From Deltaproteobacteria bacterium (lineage in GTDB: Bacteria > Desulfobacterota > Deferrisomatia > Deferrisomatales > Deferrisomataceae), in NCBI GenBank assembly GCA_013152215.1, contig JAADGT010000052.1:1-7447 (forward strand): a stretch of DNA of 7,447 bases, in the 5' to 3' direction. Under the pieces are notes generated by a model that saw nothing but the letters and a program-made list of their open reading frames with translations, had not been told where the DNA came from and ran no database searches. Shown piece by piece: positions 1 to 5,957 of this stretch. Numbering within the stretch: position 1 is the first letter of the stretch; each line of letters begins with the position of its first letter. Position numbers and translations under genes: made by a program.

Positions 1-43
1 CCGCGAAATGGTACCCGTTCTAACGAGTTGCGATGAAACCAGC

Positions 44-133
44 TCCTGTGCCCCCTGCCGGCGCGGCGAATCTTAACGCCCGGCTTTGCGCCCGGCCGGA
101 GGCAGGTCCCTTGCCCCCTCTCTGAAGAAAACG
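44..133. repeat. Direct repeat copy A, downstream of phaB
   Basis: This intergenic stretch is repeated, in the same orientation, at 3362-3444. The best-conserved core is 64-115 against 3375-3426: 52 positions with only three differences (74, 87 and 88). Weaker similarity extends on both sides, through a shared TCCTGTGCC (44-52) and a CTCTGA-GAAACG-like end (120-133), with small indels. Inside the core is a conserved six-pair hairpin (GGCAGGTCCCTTGCC, 101-115) and a GGCG/CGCC pair at 65-80. It lies about 40 nt beyond the phaB stop. No T-tract follows the hairpin, so it is not a classical terminator. It looks like a dispersed intergenic repeat family; the function is unknown. Confidence 0.8.
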
Positions 134-174
134 AGCGTATTTGGTTGCCGAGCTGATAGAAAGGGCCGCCCCCC

Positions 175-933
175 TCAGATCCTCAGCCCTCCGTCCACCT
201 CGATGACCCGTCCGTGGACGTAGTCGTTCTCCAGGATGAACCGCAGGGCGTGGGAGATCTCCTCGGGCCGTGCCATACGGCCGAGGGGGATCATGGCCTC
301 GATCTTCCTCCGCACGTCCTCGCGCATCTGGGCGGTCATGTCCGTGGCCACGTACCCCGGGGCGAGGGCCGCCACCCGAATGCCGTAGCGCGCAAGCTCC
401 TTGGCCCACACCACGGTCATGGCGTCGATGCCCGCCTTGGTGGCGGAGTAGTTCGTCTGACCGATGGCGCCGGAGCGGTTCACGGACGAGATCGACACGA
501 TCACCCCCCCCGTCCCCTGCTCGGCCATGCGCTTGGCCGCCTCCCTCCCGCACAGGAACACCCCCGTGAGGTTCACGTCGACGACCTCGTTCCAGTAGGC
601 CGTGGGCATCGCCTGGACGGCGCCGTCCTTCTTCTTGACGAACAGGGCGTCCCGGGTGATCCCGGCGTTGGCCACCAGGGCGTCGATCCCTTCGAACCGC
701 TCCACGAACCGATCGAACAGCCCCTGCACCTCCACCTCGGAGGCCACGTCGGCCCGGTGGGTCCAGATCTCCACGCCTTGCTGGCGGGCCTCTTCGGCCA
801 GCCGGGCTAGGCGCTCCTCGTTGGTGGCGCACACCCCCACCCGGGCCCCGGCCCGGGCCAGGTCCAGGGCGAACCGACGACCCAGGCCCCGCGCCCCCCC
901 GGTGATAAGGATCCGGGATCCCTCGATCCTCAT
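175..933 (-). CDS. phaB: SDR-family 3-ketoacyl-CoA reductase (PhaB/FabG type)
   Basis: A 252-residue classical short-chain dehydrogenase/reductase. In this setting it most likely reduces acetoacetyl-CoA to (R)-3-hydroxybutyryl-CoA, the monomer used by PhaC-PhaE, in the cytoplasm. Visible motifs are the Rossmann glycine motif TGGARGLG (11-18), NAG (89-91), catalytic N121, S149 and Y162xxxK166, and the PGYVATDM segment (192-199). The end of the second beta strand reads CATNEERL with no acidic residue, which favours NADPH as in FabG. Compared with E. coli FabG there is a short insertion around 99-112 (VKKKDGAVQAMPTA) before the alpha-4 helix. The ATG start follows GGAGGGG that overlaps the phaC stop codon; the gap to phaC is 10 nt, so it is the last gene of a phaE-phaC-phaB operon. 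Sequence alone cannot separate PhaB from a FabG paralogue; the symbol rests on context. Confidence 0.85.
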   Translation of the reverse strand: MRIEGSRILITGGARGLGRRFALDLARAGARVGVCATNEERLARLAEEARQQGVEIWTHRADVASEVEVQGLFDRFVERFEGIDALVANAGITRDALFVKKKDGAVQAMPTAYWNEVVDVNLTGVFLCGREAAKRMAEQGTGGVIVSISSVNRSGAIGQTNYSATKAGIDAMTVVWAKELARYGIRVAALAPGYVATDMTAQMREDVRRKIEAMIPLGRMARPEEISHALRFILENDYVHGRVIEVDGGLRI

Positions 934-943
934 GGGGCCCCTC

Positions 944-2008
944 CTACACCCGTTCCTTCACCCACCGGGCGATGGTCGGGGCCAGCTCCCGCTGGGACCG
1001 GCTGCTCACGTAGATGCCGATGTGACCGCCGGGGAACGATAGCGTGGTGAAGTCCTGGGTGCCCACGACCTTCTCGAGGGCCTTGGAGGAGGAAGGGGGC
1101 ACCAGGTGGTCCTCGTTGGCGAAGATGTTCAGCACCGGCATGGTGATGTTCCCCAGGTCCACCCTGCGGCCGCCGAGCTCCACCTCGCCCCGGATCAGCT
1201 TGTTGTTTTGGTAGAACTCCTTGATGAACTCCCGGAACGCCTCACCGGCCTGATCCGGGCTGTCGAAGATCCACTTCTCCATCCGCAGGAAGCTCCGCAG
1301 GTTCTCCTCGTCGTCCAGCACCGACACGAACCCGACGTACTTCTGCACCATGAGCTGCCACGGCTTCAGCATCAGGAACCCCCAGTTCATGAACTCGCCG
1401 GGCACGTTCCCGAACGCCTCCACCATGGTGTCCACGTCGAGATGCTGGGACCAGATGTTGAGCAGGCCGTCCTTCACGTGGAAGTCGACCGGGGTCACCA
1501 TGGTGATCAGGTTCTGGATGTTCTCCGGGTGCAGCGCCGTGTAGCAGAGGCTGAACGTTCCCCCCTGGCAGATGCCCAGGAGGTTGATCCGGTCCAGGCC
1601 GTGGCGCCGCTTGATCACCTCGACGCAGGAGTGGATGTACCCGTTGATGTAGTCGTCCAGCGTGAGCCAGCGCTCGGCCCGGTCCGGGTAGCCCCAGTCG
1701 ATCAGGTACAGGTCCATGCCCTGGTCCAGGAGGTTCCGGACCATGGACCGGTCTTCCTGGATGTCCACCATGTACGGGCGGTTCACCAGGGCGTACACGA
1801 TGAGGATCGGCACTTTGCAGGGCCGCTTCCGACGGGGGAGGTAGTGGTAGAGAACCACGTCGTCCTCGCGGTACACGGCCTCCTTGGGCGTGGGGGCCAC
1901 GTCGATCTCCCTGATGTCCACGATGGAGTCGAGGCCGCGCACGAGCTTCCGGTGGAAGTCCACGGCCTCGCGCATGGCCTGGTCGGGCGTGATCTGGATC
2001 GGGAACAC
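944..2008 (-). CDS. phaC: Class III polyhydroxyalkanoate synthase, catalytic subunit PhaC
   Basis: A 354-residue alpha/beta-hydrolase-fold polymerase, close to the 355 residues of Allochromatium vinosum PhaC. It polymerises (R)-3-hydroxyacyl-CoA at the granule surface together with PhaE. The lipase-like box is GICQGG (145-150) with nucleophile C147; the other triad members are D300 (in FANEDHLVPP, 297-305) and H329 (in PGGHIGIY, 326-333). This matches the Cys-Asp-His spacing of class III enzymes. The N-terminal half has the typical YHYLP, LVNRPYM and DLYLIDWGYPD segments. The start is GTG at 2006-2008: AGGAGGGG lies just upstream and is formed by the last codons of phaE, whose TGA is 3 nt from this start. 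This layout suggests translational coupling and matched amounts of the two subunits. Family assignment is firm; monomer range cannot be read from the sequence. Confidence 0.96.
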   Translation of the reverse strand: MFPIQITPDQAMREAVDFHRKLVRGLDSIVDIREIDVAPTPKEAVYREDDVVLYHYLPRRKRPCKVPILIVYALVNRPYMVDIQEDRSMVRNLLDQGMDLYLIDWGYPDRAERWLTLDDYINGYIHSCVEVIKRRHGLDRINLLGICQGGTFSLCYTALHPENIQNLITMVTPVDFHVKDGLLNIWSQHLDVDTMVEAFGNVPGEFMNWGFLMLKPWQLMVQKYVGFVSVLDDEENLRSFLRMEKWIFDSPDQAGEAFREFIKEFYQNNKLIRGEVELGGRRVDLGNITMPVLNIFANEDHLVPPSSSKALEKVVGTQDFTTLSFPGGHIGIYVSSRSQRELAPTIARWVKERV

Positions 2009-2011
2009 GGC

Positions 2012-3220
2012 TCACCCCTCCTGTTCGGGCCCGGCGTCCGCCGGGGCGGTTGGCTCGGTCTGCGCCTCGTTCGAGGTGGTCTTGGCCGCACCCGCGGCCT
2101 TGGCCCGGCCCCGGCGGGACCGGCCGCCGGCCGCCGGCTTCTTCGGTGCGGCCTCTCGGGCCTCCTGGGCCTCACGGAGCGCGTCGAGCTCGCGTCGCAG
2201 GGCCTTCACCTCCCGTCGAAGCTCGTGCATGTGACGGTAAGCGTCGTCGAGCTCGGTGCGGGTCGGCAGGTGCAGGGCCCGGGCGAACTCCTCCACGACC
2301 TGGCGCTCGTGCACCCGGTAGTGCATGGCCGCGTTCACGAACCGGCCCTGGATCTCGGCGAAGGACTCGGTGCTGGCCACCTCGAAGTAGGCCTTCTCGG
2401 CGCACGAGACCCACAGGTCGAACAGCTGGCGGGCGCTGGTGATCGGTTTGCCCTTTTCGGCTCGCTCCACCAGCTCGCGCAGCAGGGTCTCCATGGCTCG
2501 GACGCCCGCGTTGGTGACCTCGGCCTGGAACTCGGCCTGGGCCTTCTGCACGTCCATCCAAGTCTCGTAGGCCCGGGTCACCTTCTCCTGGAACTCCCGG
2601 GTGTACCCGATGGCCGGCGCGGCCAGGAACCGGCCGAGGGTGGACTCGTAGGTGTCCCAGAACACGTTCATCATCTTGAGCACGGCCCGCCGGTCACCGG
2701 CCATCGCCTCGCCCAGGTGGCCCCCCGCCTCCCGGGTGGACTCCATCCACGGAGCCATCATCTTCTGGGTCTCGGAGGCCCACAGGCGCCACAACTCGGG
2801 CAGCTCCTCGGCCACGGCCGCGGTTCCCTGGGCCGTGGGGAACCACCGCAAGGGGTTCTCCTCCAGGTCCTTTTTGATCTGGTCCACGTACCGCCGCAGA
2901 AGGTCGACCCAGTCCTCCCCGGCCTCAATCTGGGGCGCCAGGCTCTGGAGCATCTGGGACACGAACGCCACGAACCGGAAGAACACCTCCTCCCCGGCGA
3001 ACAGCGAGCGCACCACCTGCGGAGGCAGGCCTGGCCGGCCGCGGGCCCACGCTTCGAGGGATCGGGCCATCTGCCGGCGCCAGCCCTCCAGCCACTGGGA
3101 CCAGGGGCCGTCTCCGGTGCTGCCGGTCTTCCCCGCGGCCGGCATCCACCGTTCCCACCAGGTGCGTTGCAGCTCGGTCCACGCCTTGGTCGCCTGCTGC
3201 ATCTGCTCGTTCCAGTTCAT
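2012..3220 (-). CDS. phaE: Class III PHA synthase subunit PhaE, with basic Ala/Lys/Arg-rich C-terminal tail
   Basis: A 402-residue non-catalytic partner that activates PhaC in class III synthases. The N-terminal half is rich in Trp and amphipathic helices (WTELQRTWWERWMP, 14-27). The family-typical segments are LGRFLAAPAIGYTREFQEK (195-213) and a C-terminal block from about 260 to 325 (ITSARQLFDLWVSCAEKAYF, then a RVHERQVVEEFARALHLPTR stretch). A heptad-like charged helix follows (about 323-356, HELRREVKALRRELDALRE), probably a coiled coil. After that comes a low-complexity basic tail (about 359-381, KKPAAGGRSRRGRAKAAG) and an acidic Pro/Glu-rich end. Core PhaE proteins are usually nearer 330-370 residues, so the tail is an extension. 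The ATG start has AAAGGAGGG upstream. It is immediately followed by phaC. The C-terminal tail resembles those of nucleoid-linked granule proteins, which is inference only. Confidence 0.9.
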   Translation of the reverse strand: MNWNEQMQQATKAWTELQRTWWERWMPAAGKTGSTGDGPWSQWLEGWRRQMARSLEAWARGRPGLPPQVVRSLFAGEEVFFRFVAFVSQMLQSLAPQIEAGEDWVDLLRRYVDQIKKDLEENPLRWFPTAQGTAAVAEELPELWRLWASETQKMMAPWMESTREAGGHLGEAMAGDRRAVLKMMNVFWDTYESTLGRFLAAPAIGYTREFQEKVTRAYETWMDVQKAQAEFQAEVTNAGVRAMETLLRELVERAEKGKPITSARQLFDLWVSCAEKAYFEVASTESFAEIQGRFVNAAMHYRVHERQVVEEFARALHLPTRTELDDAYRHMHELRREVKALRRELDALREAQEAREAAPKKPAAGGRSRRGRAKAAGAAKTTSNEAQTEPTAPADAGPEQEG

Positions 3221-3564
3221 CGCAAGACCCTCCTTTCGGCTCGGGCCGTAGTATTACCCCGGCGGTCAAATGGCCGCCCCCACTCCCCTGATCGGGGGGA
3301 CCTGCCGGAGAGCCGGGTGCGGCCCCTTAGCTTGCCGCGCAGCGCGTCCGGTGTTCGAATGTCCTGTGCCTGCACGGCGAATCTCAACGCCCGGCTTCAC
3401 GCCCGGCCGGAGGCAGGTCCCTTGCCTCGGCCTCTGAGGAAACGGGCCTGTGTCGTGGCCGCGTCAATAACATCGGTCATCGGTCGCCGGTTTTTGGTCA
3501 GGCCTTCTGCCCGTCGGCAACGGCCCCGGACATCGCTGGATCGCCCCGCCCCGACGCCGGGCGG
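3221..3564. other. 344-bp gap between phaE and the small PHA-cluster gene
   Basis: No coding region is supported here. It holds direct repeat copy B (3362-3444), two short hairpins near the phaE side (GGCGGTC/GGCCGCC at 3261-3278 with an AAAT loop, and TCCCC/GGGGA at 3284-3300), and a short tandem ATCGGTC ATCGGTC at 3472-3485. The two hairpins would lie in the phaE leader RNA. I see no convincing promoter and no hairpin followed by a T-tract, so whether phaE is read through from the upstream gene or has its own promoter is open. Confidence 0.7.
3362..3444. repeat. Direct repeat copy B, upstream of phaE
   Basis: Second copy of the repeat found at 44-133, in the same orientation. The core 3375-3426 differs from 64-115 at three of 52 positions, and the hairpin GGCAGGTCCCTTGCC (3412-3426) is unchanged. 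It lies about 120 nt beyond the stop of the small gene at 3565-4026 and about 140 nt before phaE. The two copies therefore bracket the phaE-phaC-phaB block. Both copies also lie 3' of a minus-strand gene in the same orientation, so a role in the 3' region of transcripts is an alternative to a role in recombination. Confidence 0.8.
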
Positions 3565-4026
3565 CTACTTCTTGTCGCCGGAGCCCGCCTTCGAGGGGTC
3601 GAGCCAGGCGCGGGCCCACTCCATCTGGGCCTGCAGTGTCTTCTCGGTGATCTCGGCCCACCGGTCCAAGGCGGCCCCTGCCTCGGCGGGCCCGCCCTGT
3701 TCCCTCAGCAGGATTCGAAGGTGCCGGACCGTCTCCTCCGCCTCCTCTAGCCGGGCCTTGAGATCCTCGTACCGCCGGGCGAGCTCAATGTACCGGTACC
3801 TGGGGACCACGCCGAGCATGTCCCACCAGGCCTCCAGGACGTTCTGGAGGCTCTGCGGATCGGTTTGGCCTGCCTCGTCGGGCAGCCAGAGCCGGGCCCA
3901 CCGGGTCAGGTCCTCGGGGCCGGGGGGCTTGGCCCCCAAGGACTCCATCGCCTTGCGAAGCGACTCGGTGCCTTCCAGGGCGTCGGCGGCGAACCGGAGC
4001 CACTGCCGCATCAGATCGGTTTGCAC
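3565..4026 (-). CDS. Small Trp-rich coiled-coil protein at the head of the PHA cluster, family unknown
   Basis: I do not recognise a named family. The predicted protein has 153 residues, no signal peptide and no membrane segment. It contains Trp-bearing helical segments (RWARLWLPD at 42-50, EAWWDMLGVVPRY at 65-77, WAEITEKT at 123-130, QMEWARAWLDP at 134-144). A charged heptad-like helix spans about 79-109 (ELARRYEDLKARLEEAEETV then RHLRILLRE), probably a coiled coil. The GTG start (4024-4026) has a near-perfect AGGAGGT six bases upstream, and codon use is as GC-rich as its neighbours, so it is very likely a real gene. It points the same way as phaE-phaC-phaB. The Trp-rich helices plus a coiled coil recall PhaE's own make-up, so a phasin-like or PhaE-like accessory role is a reasonable inference, not something the sequence proves. 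An unrelated hypothetical protein remains possible. Confidence 0.8.
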   Translation of the reverse strand: MQTDLMRQWLRFAADALEGTESLRKAMESLGAKPPGPEDLTRWARLWLPDEAGQTDPQSLQNVLEAWWDMLGVVPRYRYIELARRYEDLKARLEEAEETVRHLRILLREQGGPAEAGAALDRWAEITEKTLQAQMEWARAWLDPSKAGSGDKK

Positions 4027-4084
4027 GGGATGACCTCCTCATGCGGCCGGCTGGGCTCTGCCTTTGCGCGGCCTGGTCTGGATG

Positions 4085-4109
4085 GGCCGGCAGCGGACGG
4101 GTGCCGGCC
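4085..4109. repeat. 8-bp inverted repeat in the leader of the small PHA-cluster gene
   Basis: GGCCGGCA (4085-4092) and TGCCGGCC (4102-4109) are perfect reverse complements around a 9-nt loop. If transcription of the small gene starts near 4120, this hairpin lies in its 5' leader, about 60 nt before the GTG start. It could affect mRNA stability or translation. No T-tract is present, so it is not a terminator. Confidence 0.55.
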
Positions 4110-4125
4110 GGCGGATGAGATCACC

Positions 4126-4154
4126 TGAATAATCGCGCTGCTGCAGCGCGTCAA
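4126..4154 (-). promoter_or_regulatory. Possible sigma70-type promoter for the small PHA-cluster gene, with palindrome in the spacer
   Basis: Read on the minus strand, TTGACG (4154 to 4149) is five of six to the -35 consensus, followed after 17 nt by TATTCA (4131 to 4126), three of six to the -10. The spacer holds most of a 7-bp-arm palindrome, CGCGCTGCTGCAGCGCG (4134-4150), which also overlaps the -35 by two bases. This position suits a repressor site. Predicted transcription would start about 90 nt before the GTG start at 4026. The weak -10 keeps this tentative. Confidence 0.4.
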
Positions 4155-4177
4155 CGGAACGGCAGGATAAACTCTTC

Positions 4178-4191
4178 TACCCGAACGGGTA
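4178..4191. promoter_or_regulatory. 14-bp operator-like palindrome
   Basis: TACCCGAACGGGTA has two 6-bp arms that are perfect reverse complements around a 2-bp centre, the usual shape of a site for a dimeric repressor such as TetR, GntR or MerR types. It lies about 24 bp upstream of the -35 candidate for the minus-strand gene and about 390 bp before miaB, so it is better placed to act on the PHA side. The cognate regulator is not in the window and I cannot name it. Confidence 0.45.
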
Positions 4192-4192
4192 T

Positions 4193-4215
4193 TTCCCGGG
4201 TCCGCCGTCCGGGAA
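4193..4215. repeat. 7-bp inverted repeat
   Basis: TTCCCGG (4193-4199) and CCGGGAA (4209-4215) are perfect reverse complements around a 9-nt loop. It begins immediately after the 14-bp palindrome and just before the larger hairpin at 4221-4262, so it is part of a row of inverted repeats. It could be a further protein-binding site or an RNA hairpin. Confidence 0.45.
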
Positions 4216-4220
4216 CCGGA

Positions 4221-4262
4221 GCCGGCCGCAGGGGCCGCCGGGGTTTCCGGCCCGCGGCCGGC
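4221..4262. repeat. Strong GC-rich hairpin, 15 bp of stem in two segments
   Basis: The outer stem pairs GCCGGCCGC (4221-4229) with GCGGCCGGC (4254-4262). After a two-base bulge (AG, 4230-4231) the inner stem pairs GGGCCG (4232-4237) with CGGCCC (4248-4253), leaving a 10-nt loop. Neither side is followed by a run of T, so it is not an intrinsic terminator by the usual rule. It could still stop or pause polymerase between the divergent units, or be a remnant of a palindromic repeat element. Confidence 0.6.
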
Positions 4263-4516
4263 GTGATAGTCTGAAGGTTCCCAGGTGCAGGAGGCGGGCA
4301 GGGGGTTCAGGAGACAGATTTCAGCGGACATGAAGACAGGGAATCCCGAAAAGCAGCTTGGGTTCCCGGGGGGATCCTCTCGGGGTACCGAAGATCCTTT
4401 TCCCTGTCCACCGACTTCTGAATTCTGGCCCCTGAAACTCATGCCCCCCGGACCGGGAGGTGGAGGCGAAGAGACATGGTGATTCCTAGAAGTCGTGGGA
4501 ATCCGGGAGGTTTTCA

Positions 4517-4548
4517 AGCCTCCTAGCCTCCCAGCCTCCTAGCGTCCT
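4517..4548. repeat. Four tandem 8-bp units of AGCCTCCT before miaB
   Basis: The units are AGCCTCCT (4517-4524), AGCCTCCC (4525-4532), AGCCTCCT (4533-4540) and AGCGTCCT (4541-4548), followed by a further AG. The array ends 29 nt before the miaB ATG. A GGGAGG at 4505-4510 can pair with the CCTCCC or CCTCCT units. Each unit carries the anti-Shine-Dalgarno core CCTCCT or a one-base variant. Confidence 0.85.
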
Positions 4549-4577
4549 AGCGGAAGTTACTGATTGCAGGTACCAAC

Positions 4578-5957
4578 ATGGATTCCTTGCGGTTCTACGT
4601 TCAGACGTTTGGGTGCCAGATGAACGACCACGACTCGGGGGTTCTGGCCCGCCTTCTGGAGGAGGCCGGTCACCTGGAGGTGGCCCAGCCGGACGAGGCG
4701 GACCTGATCGTGGTGAACACCTGCGCCATCCGGGAGAAGGCGGAACAGAAGCTGTTCTCCCAGTTGGGTCGGTACCGCCTGCTCAAGGACCGGCGCCCCG
4801 ATCTGACGATCGCGGTGGGGGGGTGCGTGGCCCAGGATGCGGGCCGCCGCCTGTTCCGTCGGGCCCCCTACGTGGACCTCGTGTTCGGCACCCACGTCCT
4901 CCACGACGTGCCGGACTTGGTGGCCCGGGTTCGGCGCACCGGCCGACGGATCGTGGCGACCCCCGAGGAGCAGGACCCCGAGCGGCTCGAGGCGTTCTAC
5001 GCCCACCACCGGGCCCGGGCGGTCACGGCCTACGTGACCGTGATGCAGGGGTGCGACAACTACTGCGCCTACTGCATCGTTCCCTACGTGCGGGGCCGGG
5101 AGCTGTCGCGGCCCGTCGACGAGGTGGTGGCCGAGGTGGAGCGCTTGGTGGCGCAGGGCGTGGCCGAGGTGACCCTGCTGGGGCAGAACGTGAACTCCTA
5201 CGGCCTCAAGCCCCGGGGAGAGGCCGACTTCCCGGCCTTGGTGCGCCGGCTCGCCCGCATTCCGGGGCTCCTTCGGATCCGGTTCACCACGAGCCATCCC
5301 AAGGACCTGTCCGACGATCTGATTCGCTGCTTCGGCGACGTGCCCGCGCTGATGCCCCACATCCACCTGCCCCTCCAGTCCGGGTCGGACCGGGTGCTGG
5401 AGGCCATGCGGCGGAGATACACGGTGGCCCGGTACCTCTCGCTGGTGGAGCGCTTGCGGGAGACCCGGCCCGGGATCGCGATCACCTCGGACATGATCGT
5501 GGGGTTCCCGGGGGAGACCGAGGAGGACTTCCTGGCCACGCTCGAGGTGATGGAGCGGGTGCGGTTCGACGGGCTGTTCAGCTTCAAGTTCTCTCCGCGG
5601 CCGGGCACCCTGGCGGCCCGCCTGCCCGAGCCCGTGCCGGAGCGGGTGAAGGAGGAGCGGCTGGCGCGGCTGCAGGCCCTGCAGCAGGCCCACACCCTCG
5701 AGCGCAACCAGGCCCTCGTGGGGACGGTAAGGCCGGTGTTGGTTGAGGGCCCCAGCAAGGCCGGAGGGGGCCAGGTGAGCGGCCGGACGCCGGAGAACAA
5801 GATCGTGAACTTTCCGGGCGATCCGACGTGGGTCGGCCGGGAGGTGGACGTTCGGATCACGGCGGCGGCCGTGAACTCCCTTCGGGGAGAGGTCCCGGCC
5901 GCCCCGAGCGTCGGGCCGGACCATCGGCCGGGAGGCGTGGCGTGTACGTTCAGATGA
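4578..5957 (+). CDS. miaB: tRNA-2-methylthio-N6-dimethylallyladenosine synthase MiaB
   Basis: A 459-residue radical-SAM methylthiotransferase that adds a methylthio group to i6A37 of tRNAs reading U-initial codons. The N-terminal MTTase domain begins FYVQTFGCQMNDHDS (6-20) and holds the three cysteines of the auxiliary 4Fe-4S cluster: C13, C49 (VNTCAIREKAEQK) and C83 (GGCVAQ). The radical-SAM motif is CDNYCAYC with C159, C163 and C166, followed by IVPYVRGRE. HLPLQSGSDRVL (263-274) and DMIVGFPGETEEDF (305-318) are typical of the TIM-barrel part. A TRAM domain covers roughly 375-435, including GRTPENKIVNF (402-412). QTFGCQMN and the full cysteine set favour MiaB over RimO or MtaB. The ATG at 4578 has only a weak AGGT upstream. 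The last 20 or so residues are an unconserved-looking extension that overlaps the next gene's start. Confidence 0.96.
   Translation: MDSLRFYVQTFGCQMNDHDSGVLARLLEEAGHLEVAQPDEADLIVVNTCAIREKAEQKLFSQLGRYRLLKDRRPDLTIAVGGCVAQDAGRRLFRRAPYVDLVFGTHVLHDVPDLVARVRRTGRRIVATPEEQDPERLEAFYAHHRARAVTAYVTVMQGCDNYCAYCIVPYVRGRELSRPVDEVVAEVERLVAQGVAEVTLLGQNVNSYGLKPRGEADFPALVRRLARIPGLLRIRFTTSHPKDLSDDLIRCFGDVPALMPHIHLPLQSGSDRVLEAMRRRYTVARYLSLVERLRETRPGIAITSDMIVGFPGETEEDFLATLEVMERVRFDGLFSFKFSPRPGTLAARLPEPVPERVKEERLARLQALQQAHTLERNQALVGTVRPVLVEGPSKAGGGQVSGRTPENKIVNFPGDPTWVGREVDVRITAAAVNSLRGEVPAAPSVGPDHRPGGVACTFR

Larger units (their letters stand above)
4027..4577. other. 551-bp divergent intergenic region, rich in inverted repeats
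   Basis: This region separates the minus-strand PHA cluster from the plus-strand miaB group. The left part (about 4080-4265) is dense in hairpin-forming and palindromic sequence, listed separately. The right part (about 4265-4560) is visibly less GC-rich, contains a 9-bp inverted repeat (4335-4343 with 4400-4408, GACAGGGAA/TTCCCTGTC) and ends in a short tandem repeat before miaB. Small open frames here (for example 65 codons at 4285-4482) have low-complexity Gly/Pro-rich translations and no ribosome binding site, so I call none of them a gene. No tRNA or known riboswitch is recognisable. Confidence 0.7.

Noticed and set aside
64..115. GCAAAGCC on the minus strand of repeat copy A, recalling part of a cyclic-di-GMP (GEMM) riboswitch
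   Set aside because: Copy B has TGAAGCC at the same place, the upstream conserved block and tetraloop hairpin are missing, and copy A lies downstream of a gene.
1..174. Intrinsic terminator after phaB
   Set aside because: Hairpins exist in the repeat, but none is followed by a T-tract in the direction of transcription.
3251..3269. Minus-strand TTGACC and TAATAC upstream of phaE as a promoter
   Set aside because: The two boxes are only 7 nt apart, far from the usual 16-18.
3348..3366. TTCGAAT resembling a tRNA T-loop
   Set aside because: The flanking bases do not pair as a T stem, and no acceptor, D or anticodon arms can be built around it.
1106..4033. A 975-codon open frame on the plus strand antisense to the PHA genes
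   Set aside because: It mirrors phaC, phaE and the small gene, which have recognisable families or strong start signals. Its translation is rich in His, Leu, Gly, Arg and Pro with no motif, as expected for antisense frames in GC-rich DNA.
4011..4517. Small frames in the divergent spacer (168 codons minus, 65 codons plus)
   Set aside because: No ribosome binding site, low-complexity Gly/Pro/Arg translations, and one overlaps the start of a real gene.
5954..5956. ATG overlapping the miaB stop (ATGA) as start of the nuclease gene
   Set aside because: The GTG at 5942 has GGAGG at ideal spacing and gives the family-like N terminus; the ATG has none at usable distance.
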